Below, in pieces: positions 35,666-44,417 of a DNA stretch of 64,000 bases. Position 1 is the stretch's first letter, and every line of letters starts with the position of its first letter. The stretch covers positions 77,113 through 141,112 of the forward strand of contig JBBRTV010000014.1 of assembly GCA_038243995.1 (NCBI GenBank), read 5' to 3'. The DNA comes from Scleromatobacter sp038243995. GTDB taxonomy: Bacteria; Pseudomonadota; Gammaproteobacteria; Burkholderiales; Burkholderiaceae_C. A program made the translations under genes and the position numbers. Below the pieces are notes generated by a model. It was not told the DNA's origin and did not search any database. It saw only the letters and a list, made by a program, of their open reading frames with translations.

Positions 35666-36871
35666 ATGAGTCGCTGGGCGCAGTTGTCTGCGAACGAGCT
35701 GAGCGCGCTGGAAGGCGTCTTCTGGCTGCGCGGGCCATCGCGCGACGCGCTGTCGCAGCGCCTGGCGTTCTCGCGCACGCATGCGAACGCGGTCGTCGCG
35801 GGGCTGATCGAACAGGGCTGGCTCGAGCGGTCGGGCCAGCGCGAGTCGTCCGGCGGACGGCGGGCCGAGACGCTCTGCCTGCATCCGGCGCTCGGCGTGC
35901 TGCTCTGCGCTGATCTCGGTGCGACCAGCATCGAGGTCGCGGTGCTCTCGCTCGACCTGGAGGTGCTCGCGCGCCATGGCGAGGCGATCGACGTGCGCAT
36001 CGGGCCGGGCATCGTGCTGTCGCGCATCCGGGCCCTGATGCGCGAGCTGCTGGCCGGCTGCAAGCTCAAGGCGCGCGACGTCCTGGCGATCGGCATGGGC
36101 GTGCCGGGACCGGTCGACTTCGCGCGCGGCCAGCTCGTCGAGCCGCCGCTGATGCCGCAGTGGGACAGCTTTTCGGTCCGCGACGACCTGCGTGCCGAAT
36201 ACGAGGCGCCCGTGTGGGTCGACAACGACGTGAACCTGATGGCGCTGGCCGAACTGTGGCGCCTCAAGCGCGAGCTGCCGAACTTCCTGGTGCTCAAGGT
36301 CGGCACCGGCATCGGCTGCGGCGTCGTCTGCCACGGCGAGGTCTATCGCGGCGCGAACGGCTCGGCGGGCGACGTCGGCCACATCTGCGTCGATCCGGCG
36401 GGGCCGCGCTGCCACTGCGGCAACGTGGGCTGCGTCGAGACGATGGCCGGCGGGCCGGCCATCGCGCGCGAGGCGGTGGCCGCGGCGCGCTCGGGACGCA
36501 GCAAGGTGCTGGCGCTGCGGCTGGCCGAGAGCGGCACGCTGACGCCCGAGGACGTCGGCCACGCCAGCCGGGCAGGCGACGCCGAGGCCAACCAGATCGT
36601 GCAGCGTGCCGGCATGGCGATCGGCCAGATGCTGGCCTCGGTCGTCAACTTCTTCAATCCGTCGCACGTGTTCGTCGGCGGCGGCCTGACCCGCATCGGG
36701 CCGCTGTTCCTCGCGTCGTTGCGCCAGTGCGTCTACCAGCGCTCCCTGGCGCTGTCGACGCGGCATCTCGAGGTGGGCTACACGCCGCTCGGCGATTCGG
36801 CCGGGCTCATCGGCGCCGGCGTGCTCGCGCTGCAGGAGACCCTGCGGGGTCGCGGCAAGGTGCTGGCATGA
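35666..36871 (+). CDS. ROK-family transcriptional repressor of the sugar operon
   Basis: The 401-residue protein combines an N-terminal winged helix (LSALEGVFWLRGPSRDALSQ, RLAFSRTHANAVVAGLIEQG, residues about 10-65) with a ROK sugar-kinase-like domain. The latter has the ATP-type DLGATSIEVAVLSLD, AIGMGVPGPVD, VDNDVNLMALAE, and the zinc-binding HICVD-to-CHCGNVGCVET cluster. Such proteins (NagC, XylR, Mlc) bind a sugar or sugar phosphate and release DNA. It is the first gene of an operon with a ribose-type importer and overlaps the ATPase start (ATGA), so it most likely regulates that uptake system through the repeats upstream. Confidence 0.92.
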   Translation: MSRWAQLSANELSALEGVFWLRGPSRDALSQRLAFSRTHANAVVAGLIEQGWLERSGQRESSGGRRAETLCLHPALGVLLCADLGATSIEVAVLSLDLEVLARHGEAIDVRIGPGIVLSRIRALMRELLAGCKLKARDVLAIGMGVPGPVDFARGQLVEPPLMPQWDSFSVRDDLRAEYEAPVWVDNDVNLMALAELWRLKRELPNFLVLKVGTGIGCGVVCHGEVYRGANGSAGDVGHICVDPAGPRCHCGNVGCVETMAGGPAIAREAVAAARSGRSKVLALRLAESGTLTPEDVGHASRAGDAEANQIVQRAGMAIGQMLASVVNFFNPSHVFVGGGLTRIGPLFLASLRQCVYQRSLALSTRHLEVGYTPLGDSAGLIGAGVLALQETLRGRGKVLA

Positions 36872-38391
36872 CACGGCGCGCGCCGGCAGCCGGGCACGTG
36901 GCGCCGCATGCGGTCGCGGTGAGCTTCGACGGGGTCGTCAAGGCCTTCGGCGCGGTCGAGGTGCTGCACGGCGTCAGCTTCGAGCTGCGGCCCGGGCGCG
37001 TCGTCGGCTTGCTGGGAGAGAACGGCGCCGGCAAGAGCACGCTGATGAAGATCCTCGCGGGCTACGAACCGCTGAGCGCCGGCGAAGTGCGCATCGACGG
37101 CGAGGCGGTGCGTTTCGACGGGCCGCGCGCGGCGGAGGAGCGCGGCATCGTGATGATCCACCAGGAGTTCGCGCTCGCCGACGACCTGACGATCGCGCAG
37201 AACATCTTCCTCGGCCACGAGCTGAGAAGTGGCTGGTGGCTCGACGACGCGGCGATGCGGGCCGAGTCCATTCGCGTCCTGCGCGAAGTCGGCCTGGAAC
37301 GCGGCCCCGACACGCCGGTGCGCCAGCTGATCGTCGCCGAGAAGCAGCTGGTCGAGATCGCCAAGTCCTTGCAGCGCGCGGCGCGCGTGCTCGTGATGGA
37401 CGAACCGACGGCGACGCTGACCCCCGGCGAGACCGAGCGCCTGTTCGCGCTGATCGCGCAGCTGAAGGCGGCCGGCGTCACGGTGGTCTACATCTCCCAC
37501 AAGCTCGACGAGGTCGAGCGCGTCACCGACGACATCGTCGTGATGCGCGACGGCCGTTTCGTCGCCGGCGCGCTCACCAGCACGCTGACGCGCCGACAGA
37601 TGGCCAGCCTGATGGTGGGCCGCGAGCTGAGCGACCTGTATCCGGCCAAGGATGCGCGGCCCGCGGCGCCGCCCTTGCTGAAGGTGCGCGGCCTCACGGT
37701 GCCGGGTTGGGCGCGCGACGTGGACTTCGAGGTCGCGCCGGGCGAGATCCTCGGCTTCGCCGGGCTCGTCGGCGCGGGCCGCACGGAAATGTTCGAAGGG
37801 CTGCTGGGCCTGCGCCCGCACACGGTCGCCGCGCTCGAGATCGACGGCCGGCCGGCGCGCATCCGCAGCCCGCGCGAGGCGGCCGACCACGGGCTCACCT
37901 ACCTCAGCGAAGACCGCAAGGGCAAGGGCCTGCACGTCACCCTCGGGCTCGCGGAGAACCTGACGCTGATGGCCCTGAGCCGCTATGCGACGCCCTGGCT
38001 GCACCCCGCGGCCGAGCGCAGCGCGCTCAGGCAGGCCGTCGACGATTTCGGCATCCGCACCGGGTCGCTGGCCATCAAGGCCGCGGCGCTTTCGGGCGGC
38101 AACCAGCAAAAGCTCGCGCTCGCGAAAGTGCTGCATCCCGGCCCGCGCGTGATCGTGCTCGACGAGCCGACGCGCGGTGTCGACGTCGGCGCGAAGCGCG
38201 ACATCTATTTCCTGATCCAGCGGCTGGCGCGCGAAGGCAAGGCCGTCGTCGTCATCTCGTCCGAGCTGATGGAGCTCATCGGCATCTGCCATCGCATCGT
38301 CGTGATGCGCGCGGGCACGCGGCAGGCCACGCTGGCCGCGGAACAACTCACCGAAGAGGACTTGATCGCCCATGCCACAGGAACCCACTGA
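36868..38391 (+). CDS. Sugar ABC importer ATPase with tandem domains (RbsA/XylG type)
   Basis: The 507-residue protein carries two nucleotide-binding domains. Domain 1 has Walker A GLLGENGAGKSTLMKIL, Q-loop MIHQEFALADDLT, signature-region VAEKQLVEIAKSLQRAAR and Walker B VLVMDEPTATLTPGE. Domain 2 has the degenerate Walker A GFAGLVGAGRTEMFEGL typical of this family, then LSGGNQQKLALAKVL and VIVLDEPTRGVDVGAKRDIY. It energises pentose/hexose-type importers. The frame overlaps the permease start by 20 bases. Confidence 0.94.
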   Translation: MTRRAPAAGHVAPHAVAVSFDGVVKAFGAVEVLHGVSFELRPGRVVGLLGENGAGKSTLMKILAGYEPLSAGEVRIDGEAVRFDGPRAAEERGIVMIHQEFALADDLTIAQNIFLGHELRSGWWLDDAAMRAESIRVLREVGLERGPDTPVRQLIVAEKQLVEIAKSLQRAARVLVMDEPTATLTPGETERLFALIAQLKAAGVTVVYISHKLDEVERVTDDIVVMRDGRFVAGALTSTLTRRQMASLMVGRELSDLYPAKDARPAAPPLLKVRGLTVPGWARDVDFEVAPGEILGFAGLVGAGRTEMFEGLLGLRPHTVAALEIDGRPARIRSPREAADHGLTYLSEDRKGKGLHVTLGLAENLTLMALSRYATPWLHPAAERSALRQAVDDFGIRTGSLAIKAAALSGGNQQKLALAKVLHPGPRVIVLDEPTRGVDVGAKRDIYFLIQRLAREGKAVVVISSELMELIGICHRIVVMRAGTRQATLAAEQLTEEDLIAHATGTH

Positions 38392-39370
38392 ACAGGCCGG
38401 CGCCCGCGTTCGCGCGGCGTTGGCGCACGTGCACGGCCTCGGCCCTATCCTCGGGCTCGTCGTGCTGTGCATCGTCGGCACGTCGCTCAACACCGACTTC
38501 GCGACGCTCGACAACGCGATGAACGTGCTCACGCGCACCGCCTTCATCGGCATCATCGCCGTCGGCATGTGCTTCGTGATCATCAGCGGCGGCATCGACC
38601 TGTCGGTCGGCTCGATGGCGGCGCTCATCGCCGGCGGCGTCATCCTGCTGATGAACGCGCTCGGCGGCCACGCGCTCGCGCCGTGGCTGGTGGTCGTGCT
38701 CGGCGCGGCATTCGCGGTCGCGCTCGGCGCGCTCTTCGGGCTTGCGCACGGCCTGCTCATCACGCGCGGCCGCATCGAGCCCTTCATCGTCACCCTCGGC
38801 ACGCTCGGCATCTTTCGGGCCTGTCTCACCTACCTGTCCAACGGCGGCGCGATCACGCTCGACAACACGCTCGCCGACGCCTACGCGCCGGTCTACTATG
38901 CGGCGGTGCTGGGCATTCCGGTGCCGGTCTGGGTATTCCTGGCCGTCGCGCTGCTCGGTGCCGTAGTACTGAACCGCACCGCCTACGGGCGCTACGTGCA
39001 GGCGATCGGCTCGAACGAACAGGTGGCGCGCTACGCCGCGGTCGACGTCGACCGCGTCAAGATGCTGACCTACGTGCTGCTCGGCGCCTGCGTCGGCGTC
39101 GCCACGCTGCTGTACGTGCCGCGCCTGGGCTCCGCTTCGCCCAGCACCGGCCTGCTCTGGGAGCTCGAGGCGATCGCCGCGGTGATCGTCGGCGGCACCG
39201 CGCTCAAGGGCGGCGCGGGCAGCATCACCGGCACCGTGGTCGGCGCGATCCTGCTCTCGGTCATCAGCAACATCCTCAATCTCACCAGCATCATCAGCGT
39301 GTACCTCAATGCCGCGGTGCAGGGCGGCGTGATCATCGTCGTCGCCTTCATGCAGCGCCGCCGGCGCTGA
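38372..39370 (+). CDS. Sugar ABC importer permease (RbsC type)
   Basis: The 332-residue membrane protein has about nine to ten hydrophobic segments and RbsC-family motifs: GMCFVIISGGIDLSVGSMAA, LGTLGIFRACLTYLSNGGAI, NRTAYGRYVQAIGSNEQVAR (cytosolic coupling loop) and ELEAIAAVIVGGTALKGGAG. It probably dimerises and couples to the tandem ATPase encoded immediately upstream. The gene starts within the ATPase gene, consistent with coupled expression. Confidence 0.94.
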   Translation: MPQEPTEQAGARVRAALAHVHGLGPILGLVVLCIVGTSLNTDFATLDNAMNVLTRTAFIGIIAVGMCFVIISGGIDLSVGSMAALIAGGVILLMNALGGHALAPWLVVVLGAAFAVALGALFGLAHGLLITRGRIEPFIVTLGTLGIFRACLTYLSNGGAITLDNTLADAYAPVYYAAVLGIPVPVWVFLAVALLGAVVLNRTAYGRYVQAIGSNEQVARYAAVDVDRVKMLTYVLLGACVGVATLLYVPRLGSASPSTGLLWELEAIAAVIVGGTALKGGAGSITGTVVGAILLSVISNILNLTSIISVYLNAAVQGGVIIVVAFMQRRRR

Positions 39371-39432
39371 GGCCTTTTCCCGCGGCGAGATCCGCCGCAC
39401 TCGTTCGTTCCAACAACAGGAGACCAGAGACC

Positions 39433-40401
39433 ATGCAACCGATCACCCGCAGACTCGTCCTCGCGCTCGCGGCGGCCTCAGCGCTGGCGTCCACCCCCTT
39501 GGTCGCCCAGGCCCAGAACAAGGTCAACCTGGGCGTCGCGATTCCCTCGGCGGATCACGGCTTCACGGCGGGCATCGTCTGGTGGGCCAACGAGGCGAAG
39601 AAGGAACTCGAGAAAAAGTACCCGGACCTCAAGATCACGGTGAAGACCGCCAAGGACGCCGGCGAGCAGGCCAACCAGCTGCAGGACCTGGTGACGGCCA
39701 CCAAGATCAACGCGCTGGTCATCTTCCCCTTCGAATCGGCCGCGCTGACCAAGCCGGTGCAGCAGGTGCACGGCAAGGGCATCTACGTGACCGTGGTCGA
39801 CCGCGGCCTGACCGACGACAGCGGGCAGGACGCCTACATCGCCGGCGACAACACCGCGTTCGGGCGCATCCCGGCGGAGTTCATCGCCAAGCAACTGGGC
39901 GGCAAGGGCGACATCGTCGCGCTGCGCGGCATCGCCACCACGCTGGACAACGAACGCATGGATGCCTTCAACGCCGTGATGAAGGCCAACCCCGGCATCC
40001 ACCTGCTGGACGCGAAGTACGCGAACTGGAACCGCGACGACGCGTTCAAGGTGATGCAGGACTACCTGACGCGCTTCAAGCACATCGACGCCGTGTGGGC
40101 GGCCGACGACGACATGGCCGTGGGCGTGCTCAAGGCCATCGACCAGGCCAGGCGCACCGACATCAAGCTCGTGTTCGGCGGCGCCGGTGCGAAGGGCATG
40201 ATCAAGACGCTGAAGGACGGCACCGACCCGCGCATCCAGGCCAACGTGTCGTACTCGCCCAAGTTCATGTATGACGCGATCAAGCTGACCGCCGAGGCGC
40301 GCCTCAAGGGCGAGAAGCTGGCCCCGAAGACCATCATCCCGTCGGTGCTGATCACCAAGCAGTCGGCCAAGGATTTCTACTTCCCCGACTCCCCGTTCTG
40401 A
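39433..40401 (+). CDS. Periplasmic sugar-binding protein of the RbsB type
   Basis: The 322-residue product has a signal peptide (RRLVLALAAASALASTPLVA-QAQ) and a type-I periplasmic binding fold: VNLGVAIPSADHGFTAGIVW, NQLQDLVTATKINALVIFPF, VTVVDRGLTDDSGQDAYIAG-DN, DIVALRGIATTLDNERMDAF and AVWAADDDMAVGVLKAI. The VDRG and IAGDN segments line the sugar pocket in ribose/allose/psicose-binding proteins. The 62-base leader after the permease contains an AGGAG site. The exact sugar is not deducible by eye; inositol and rare hexoses are as likely as ribose. Confidence 0.92.
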   Translation: MQPITRRLVLALAAASALASTPLVAQAQNKVNLGVAIPSADHGFTAGIVWWANEAKKELEKKYPDLKITVKTAKDAGEQANQLQDLVTATKINALVIFPFESAALTKPVQQVHGKGIYVTVVDRGLTDDSGQDAYIAGDNTAFGRIPAEFIAKQLGGKGDIVALRGIATTLDNERMDAFNAVMKANPGIHLLDAKYANWNRDDAFKVMQDYLTRFKHIDAVWAADDDMAVGVLKAIDQARRTDIKLVFGGAGAKGMIKTLKDGTDPRIQANVSYSPKFMYDAIKLTAEARLKGEKLAPKTIIPSVLITKQSAKDFYFPDSPF

Positions 40402-40422
40402 TCCTGTCCATCGGAGGTCGTC

Positions 40423-41439
40423 ATGACTCGTCCCGTCACGCTCTTCACCGGCCAGTGGGCCGACACCCCCCTGGCCGAACTCGCGCCGCTCGCCCGCCGC
40501 ATGGGCTACGACGGGCTCGAGCTCGCGTGCTGGGGCGATCATTTCAACGTGCAGGAGGCGCTCGCCTCGAAGCGCTACGTGCGCGACAAGCAGGCGCTGC
40601 TGGCCGACCACGGCCTGCAGTGCTTCGCGATCGGCAACCACCTGGTCGGCCAGGCAGTGTGCGACCTGATCGACGCGCGCCACGAGGCTATCGTGCCGGC
40701 CCATGTCTGGGGCGACGGCGTCGCCGAGGGCGTGCGCCGGCGGGCGGCGCGCGAGCTCGAGGACACGGCGCGTGCCGCCGCCGCCTTCGGCGTGAAGACG
40801 GTGACGGGGTTCACCGGTTCGTCGATCTGGCATGCGACGTATGCCTTTCCACCCACCACGCAGGCGTTCTGGGACGCCGGCTTCGCCGACTTCGCCCGGC
40901 GCTTCCTGCCCATCCTCGATGTGTTCGAGGAAGTCGGCGTGAACTTCGCGCTCGAGGTGCATCCGACCGAGATCGCGTTCGATATCGCGACCAGCGAGCG
41001 CGCGCTCGCCGCCGTCGGCGGCCACCGGCGTTTCGGCTTCAACTTCGACCCCAGCCATCTCGGCTACCAGGGCGTCGACTACATCCGCTTCATCCGCAGC
41101 TTCGGCGAGCGCATCTTCAACGTGCACATGAAGGACGTCTGGTGGGGCAAGGGCGACGGCACGGTCGGCGTCTTCGGCGGCCACACCAGCTTCGGCGATC
41201 CCCGGCGCGGCTGGGACTTCCGCAGCGTCGGCCGCGGCATGATCGATTTCGAATCTCTGATCGTCGCGTTGAACGATGTCGGCTACGCCGGGCCGCTCTC
41301 CGTGGAGTGGGAGGACAGCCGCATGGATCGCGTGCACGGCGCGACCGAAAGCGCGGCCTTCTGCCGCCGGCTCGATTTCGAGCCGGCGAAGGCGGCGTTC
41401 GACGCGGTGTTCGACAAGAGCCGGCAGGCGGGCGCATGA
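40423..41439 (+). CDS. Sugar isomerase/epimerase (TIM barrel, AP-endonuclease-2-like)
   Basis: The 338-residue protein belongs to the xylose-isomerase-like TIM-barrel group. Metal-site and substrate motifs are YDGLELACWGDHFN, FALEVHPTEIAFD (Glu/His ligands), FGFNFDPSHLGYQGVDY (Asp/His), FNVHMKDVWWG (His/Asp) and GPLSVEWEDSRMDR (Glu). It would isomerise or epimerise the imported sugar or its keto form. It lies between the binding-protein gene (21 bases, GGAGG site) and a Gfo/Idh/MocA dehydrogenase, the classic pairing for inositol or keto-sugar catabolism. Confidence 0.92.
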   Translation: MTRPVTLFTGQWADTPLAELAPLARRMGYDGLELACWGDHFNVQEALASKRYVRDKQALLADHGLQCFAIGNHLVGQAVCDLIDARHEAIVPAHVWGDGVAEGVRRRAARELEDTARAAAAFGVKTVTGFTGSSIWHATYAFPPTTQAFWDAGFADFARRFLPILDVFEEVGVNFALEVHPTEIAFDIATSERALAAVGGHRRFGFNFDPSHLGYQGVDYIRFIRSFGERIFNVHMKDVWWGKGDGTVGVFGGHTSFGDPRRGWDFRSVGRGMIDFESLIVALNDVGYAGPLSVEWEDSRMDRVHGATESAAFCRRLDFEPAKAAFDAVFDKSRQAGA

Positions 41440-41494
41440 CGGGCCCCGCCGCGGCGGGGTCGCGGCGCCGTGCGCGCGCCGCGGAGGCGCGCCC

Positions 41495-42652
41495 ATGACC
41501 CGCAAGCTTCGCTACGCGATGGTCGGCGGCGGCCGCGACGCGTTCATCGGCGCGGTGCACCGCCAGGCGCTGGCGCTCGACGGCCAGTTCGAATTCGTCG
41601 CGGGGGCGCTGTCGTCGTCGCCCGAACGTTCGCGGGCCTCGGGCGCGGAGCTGGGCCTGGCCGACGCGCGCAATCACGGCACCTGGCAGGACCTGCTCGC
41701 CGACGAACTCGGGCGGCCCGCCGACGAACGCATCGACCTGGTGACCATCGTCACCCCGAACCATGTGCATTACGAGGTCGCGCGTGCCTTCGTCGATGCC
41801 GGCTTCCACGTCGTCTGCGACAAGCCGCTCGTGCACACCGTCGAGCAGGCCGAGGACCTCGTCGCGCGCGTCGCGGCCCGCTCGACGCTGTTCGCAGTGA
41901 CCTACAACTACACCGGCTATCCGATGGTGCGCGAGGCGCGCGAACTCGTGCGCTCGGGCGTGCTCGGCCAGGTGCGCAAGGTGATCGTCGAGTACCAGCA
42001 GGGCTGGCTCGCCGGGGCGCTCGAAACGGCGCAGAACAAGCAGTCCGGCTGGCGCATGGATCCGGCGCGCGGCGGCCCGGCCGGGGCGATGGGCGACATC
42101 GGCTCGCACGCCGAGAACCTCGTCGCCACGGTCACCGGCCTCGAGCTGGAGTGCCTGTGCGCCGACCTCACCGCCTTCGGCGCGGGCCGCCATCTCGACG
42201 ACGACGCGAGTCTGCTGCTGCGCTTTTCGAACGGCGCGCGCGGCGTGCTGATCGCGTCGCAGATCGCCGTCGGCAGCGAGAACGACCTGCGCCTGCGCGT
42301 GATCGGCGAGCGCGGCGCGCTGGACTGGCGCCAGGAAGCCCCGAACGAGCTCGTGCATGCACCCGCAGACGGCCCGCGGCGCATCCTGACGCGCAATTCG
42401 CCCTGGCTCAGCGAGCCGGCGCGGCGCGCCTGCAGGTTGCCGCCCGGCCACCCGGAGGCCTTCATCGAGGCGTTCGCGAATCTCTACCTCGGTGTCGCGA
42501 CCGACCTGCGCACGCGTGCGCGCACGGGCGCCCCGGCGAGCGTGCACGACGCCGATTACCCGCGCATCGAAGACGGCGCGCGGGGGGTGCGGTTCATCGA
42601 CAAGACCGTGGCCTCGTCGGCGGGCGCGGCGAAGTGGACTGCGCTGCGCTGA
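41495..42652 (+). CDS. Gfo/Idh/MocA-family sugar dehydrogenase
   Basis: The 385-residue NAD(P)-dependent oxidoreductase starts at ATG 41495, with GGAGG upstream. The Rossmann start is YAMVGGGRDAFIGAVHRQAL, a variant of G-x-G-x-x-G, followed by DLVTIVTPNHVHYEVA and the catalytic-type EKP equivalent CDKPLVHTVEQAEDL, where Asp replaces the common Glu. TYNYTGYPMVREARELV and GAMGDIGSHAENLV (His of the active-site DIGxH) follow. It likely oxidises the imported sugar or polyol, with the neighbouring isomerase acting next or before. It is the last gene of the operon. Confidence 0.92.
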   Translation: MTRKLRYAMVGGGRDAFIGAVHRQALALDGQFEFVAGALSSSPERSRASGAELGLADARNHGTWQDLLADELGRPADERIDLVTIVTPNHVHYEVARAFVDAGFHVVCDKPLVHTVEQAEDLVARVAARSTLFAVTYNYTGYPMVREARELVRSGVLGQVRKVIVEYQQGWLAGALETAQNKQSGWRMDPARGGPAGAMGDIGSHAENLVATVTGLELECLCADLTAFGAGRHLDDDASLLLRFSNGARGVLIASQIAVGSENDLRLRVIGERGALDWRQEAPNELVHAPADGPRRILTRNSPWLSEPARRACRLPPGHPEAFIEAFANLYLGVATDLRTRARTGAPASVHDADYPRIEDGARGVRFIDKTVASSAGAAKWTALR

Positions 42653-42678
42653 GCGCAGCCGCCCGCAGCCGCGACGGC

Positions 42679-42981
42679 CTACTTCTTCAGGTCGAAGTGG
42701 ATGTCCTTCGGCACGACGCCCGCGGCGTCCGAGGGCACTTCTTCCTTGTAGACCAGGGTCGCGGGCTGGTAGCCCTCGAGCGTGGCGGTGAAGCTGTACA
42801 CGCTGAACCAGCCGAAATCGTCATGGGCCTCCCACGCGAACGGCGTGGTGCCTATGGTCCTGTCCTTGTAGGTCACCGTCGCGCCCGTGGGCTCGGACGT
42901 GAAGGAGACCATGTGGGCGCATCCCGCGAGGAAGGCGCTTGCGGCGACGCCGACGGTGAGCAGCATTTGCTTTGTTTGCAT
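42679..42981 (-). CDS. PEGA-domain lipoprotein
   Basis: This 100-residue outer-surface or periplasmic lipoprotein has the signal MQTKQMLLTVGVAASAFLAGC with lipobox FLAGC and Cys21. The mature part is one PEGA-type beta domain: VSFTSEPTGATVTYKDRTI, GTTPFAWEAHDD, then YSFTATLEGYQPATLVYKEE. PEGA domains are found in cell-surface proteins and are thought to bind wall or surface components. It is convergent with the sugar operon, with a 26-base gap, and precedes nothing on its own strand. Confidence 0.87.
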   Translation of the reverse strand: MQTKQMLLTVGVAASAFLAGCAHMVSFTSEPTGATVTYKDRTIGTTPFAWEAHDDFGWFSVYSFTATLEGYQPATLVYKEEVPSDAAGVVPKDIHFDLKK

Positions 42982-43085
42982 GGTTCTTGGCGGAAGTAAG
43001 GAATTGTGAGTCGGCGGATTTTCGTCGGACAGGGGGAGCCGTCAATGAACTTCGGCCCTGTCCGGGAAACTACTGCAACGCGGGA

Positions 43086-43973
43086 TCAGAGCGACTGGAT
43101 GATCTCCTGGCGCTTGCGCTGGTATTCCTCCGCCGTGATCAGTCCCTGGTCGAACAGGCGCTTGAGCGTCTTCAGGCGCTGCTCGGCATCGCCGCCGACC
43201 GGCGGGAGCGACGGAGCGGCGGGGCGCGCGACGGGCGGGGTCGCCGCGGGCGGGTTGGCGGCGGGGGCGGGTGCCGGCGCGGGCGCCGCAGTCGGGGCGG
43301 GGACGGGCGTGGTCGACATCGTCAGCCAGTCCGCCCGCACGTTGGCGGCGGTGGCGCCGCGCAGGTGCGCCGAGCCGGGGCGGGTGCGCGATCCGACAGT
43401 GAAGTGCGGGGCGACGCCCGTGCCGCGGGCGGTGTCGTAGAAGTCGAACCGGCCGTCGCGCACGATCAGGTTCAGCTGGCCGTCGGCCACGAACATGCGC
43501 GCCGTCACGGCGCTCAGCGCCAGGAAGGTGTTGTCTCCATGGCGGGCGGTGCTGACCACGGCAATGTCCTGGTCGGGCTGCGCCTGGCCGAGCGCCTCGA
43601 CCAGCGAGGGCACCAGCGCGCTCAGCTCATCGGCGGCGAACAGTGGCTTGTAGACGCCCCCCTTTGTTTCGAGCTGCGCGGTTGCCAGCATCGCGCGCAG
43701 TGCCTCGGGTTCGACCTGCCACGGCTGCTGGTTGGCCGGGCCGCCCGATTCGCGGGCGACCAGTTGCAGCGTGGAGTAGTCCGAGATCTGCCAGACCTGG
43801 CGCCCCGATGCGGCGCTCTTCTTCGCATCGATGCCCGTCGACCGGCTCGTCGGCGAATCGGCCGTCGCCGCGTGGGCGCCCGCGATCGCCGCGAGCGCGA
43901 GGATCGCGACGACGAGGGCGCTCTTGCGTGCGCCGCGCGCTGGTTGGGGGGGGCAGACAGTGGCGTTGATCAT
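43086..43973 (-). CDS. Secreted SHOCT-domain protein
   Basis: The 295-residue protein starts at ATG 43973, preceded by GAGGA; the frame is open far upstream but without support. A signal peptide (KSALVVAILALAAIAGAHA) is followed by an alpha/beta region of unknown family (VWQISDYSTLQLVARESGG, KPLFAADELSALVPSLVEAL, LIVRDGRFDFYDTARGTG). An Ala/Pro-rich linker (about residues 225-262) and a C-terminal SHOCT helix pair (EQRLKTLKRLFDQGLITAEE-YQRKRQEII) follow. SHOCT segments are oligomerisation elements usually at the end of membrane or cytosolic proteins. It is divergent from the peroxidase gene. Confidence 0.75.
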   Translation of the reverse strand: MINATVCPPQPARGARKSALVVAILALAAIAGAHAATADSPTSRSTGIDAKKSAASGRQVWQISDYSTLQLVARESGGPANQQPWQVEPEALRAMLATAQLETKGGVYKPLFAADELSALVPSLVEALGQAQPDQDIAVVSTARHGDNTFLALSAVTARMFVADGQLNLIVRDGRFDFYDTARGTGVAPHFTVGSRTRPGSAHLRGATAANVRADWLTMSTTPVPAPTAAPAPAPAPAANPPAATPPVARPAAPSLPPVGGDAEQRLKTLKRLFDQGLITAEEYQRKRQEIIQSL

Positions 43974-44417
43974 CGGGTCCTCTGGGTGGAAATTGGCGGC
44001 GTCTGGCGCGCACGACGGGCGCGCAAGGCATCGCGGCACCGGCGGATGGTCCGCTTGCGCCGGGCATTTCCGGCGTCGCCGCGGCCGTGCGGTGGCTCGG
44101 CGCATTCTCGCTCGCCAATGAATCGCGCGCAAAACGCGGCGGCGATCGACCTGCGGCGGGCGCGGCGTCGGTGGGAGTGCCCGTCGGCGCCCGGCGTTCG
44201 TGGGGATAGGCAGGCACCCGGGCGCCGCGTAGCCTTGCGGCTGCCCGTTGCCGGCCGGACCATGGACGCCGCAGCGGCTCGCGCCCGGCATGTCCCCGCG
44301 CAGCGGTGCCGTAATCATTTCCGCGACTCGTCAAGACCCCGGCGCGCGACAGCACCTCCTGCCGTCGCCGGGTTTCGCAGCACGCCTTCGCAAGACGGCA
44401 CCATGCCGGAGATCGAG
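43974..44417. other. 444-base divergent gap without a recognisable gene
   Basis: Reading both strands shows long open frames, as expected at this GC content, but none carries a domain, signal peptide or ribosome binding site with a plausible start. It must hold the promoters for the SHOCT protein and the peroxidase. No clear palindrome or -35/-10 pair was identified by eye. Confidence 0.6.

Noticed and set aside
43974..44417. A small gene in the SHOCT-peroxidase gap
   Set aside because: All open frames there are Arg/Pro/Ala-rich with no start signal or domain, consistent with GC-rich non-coding DNA.
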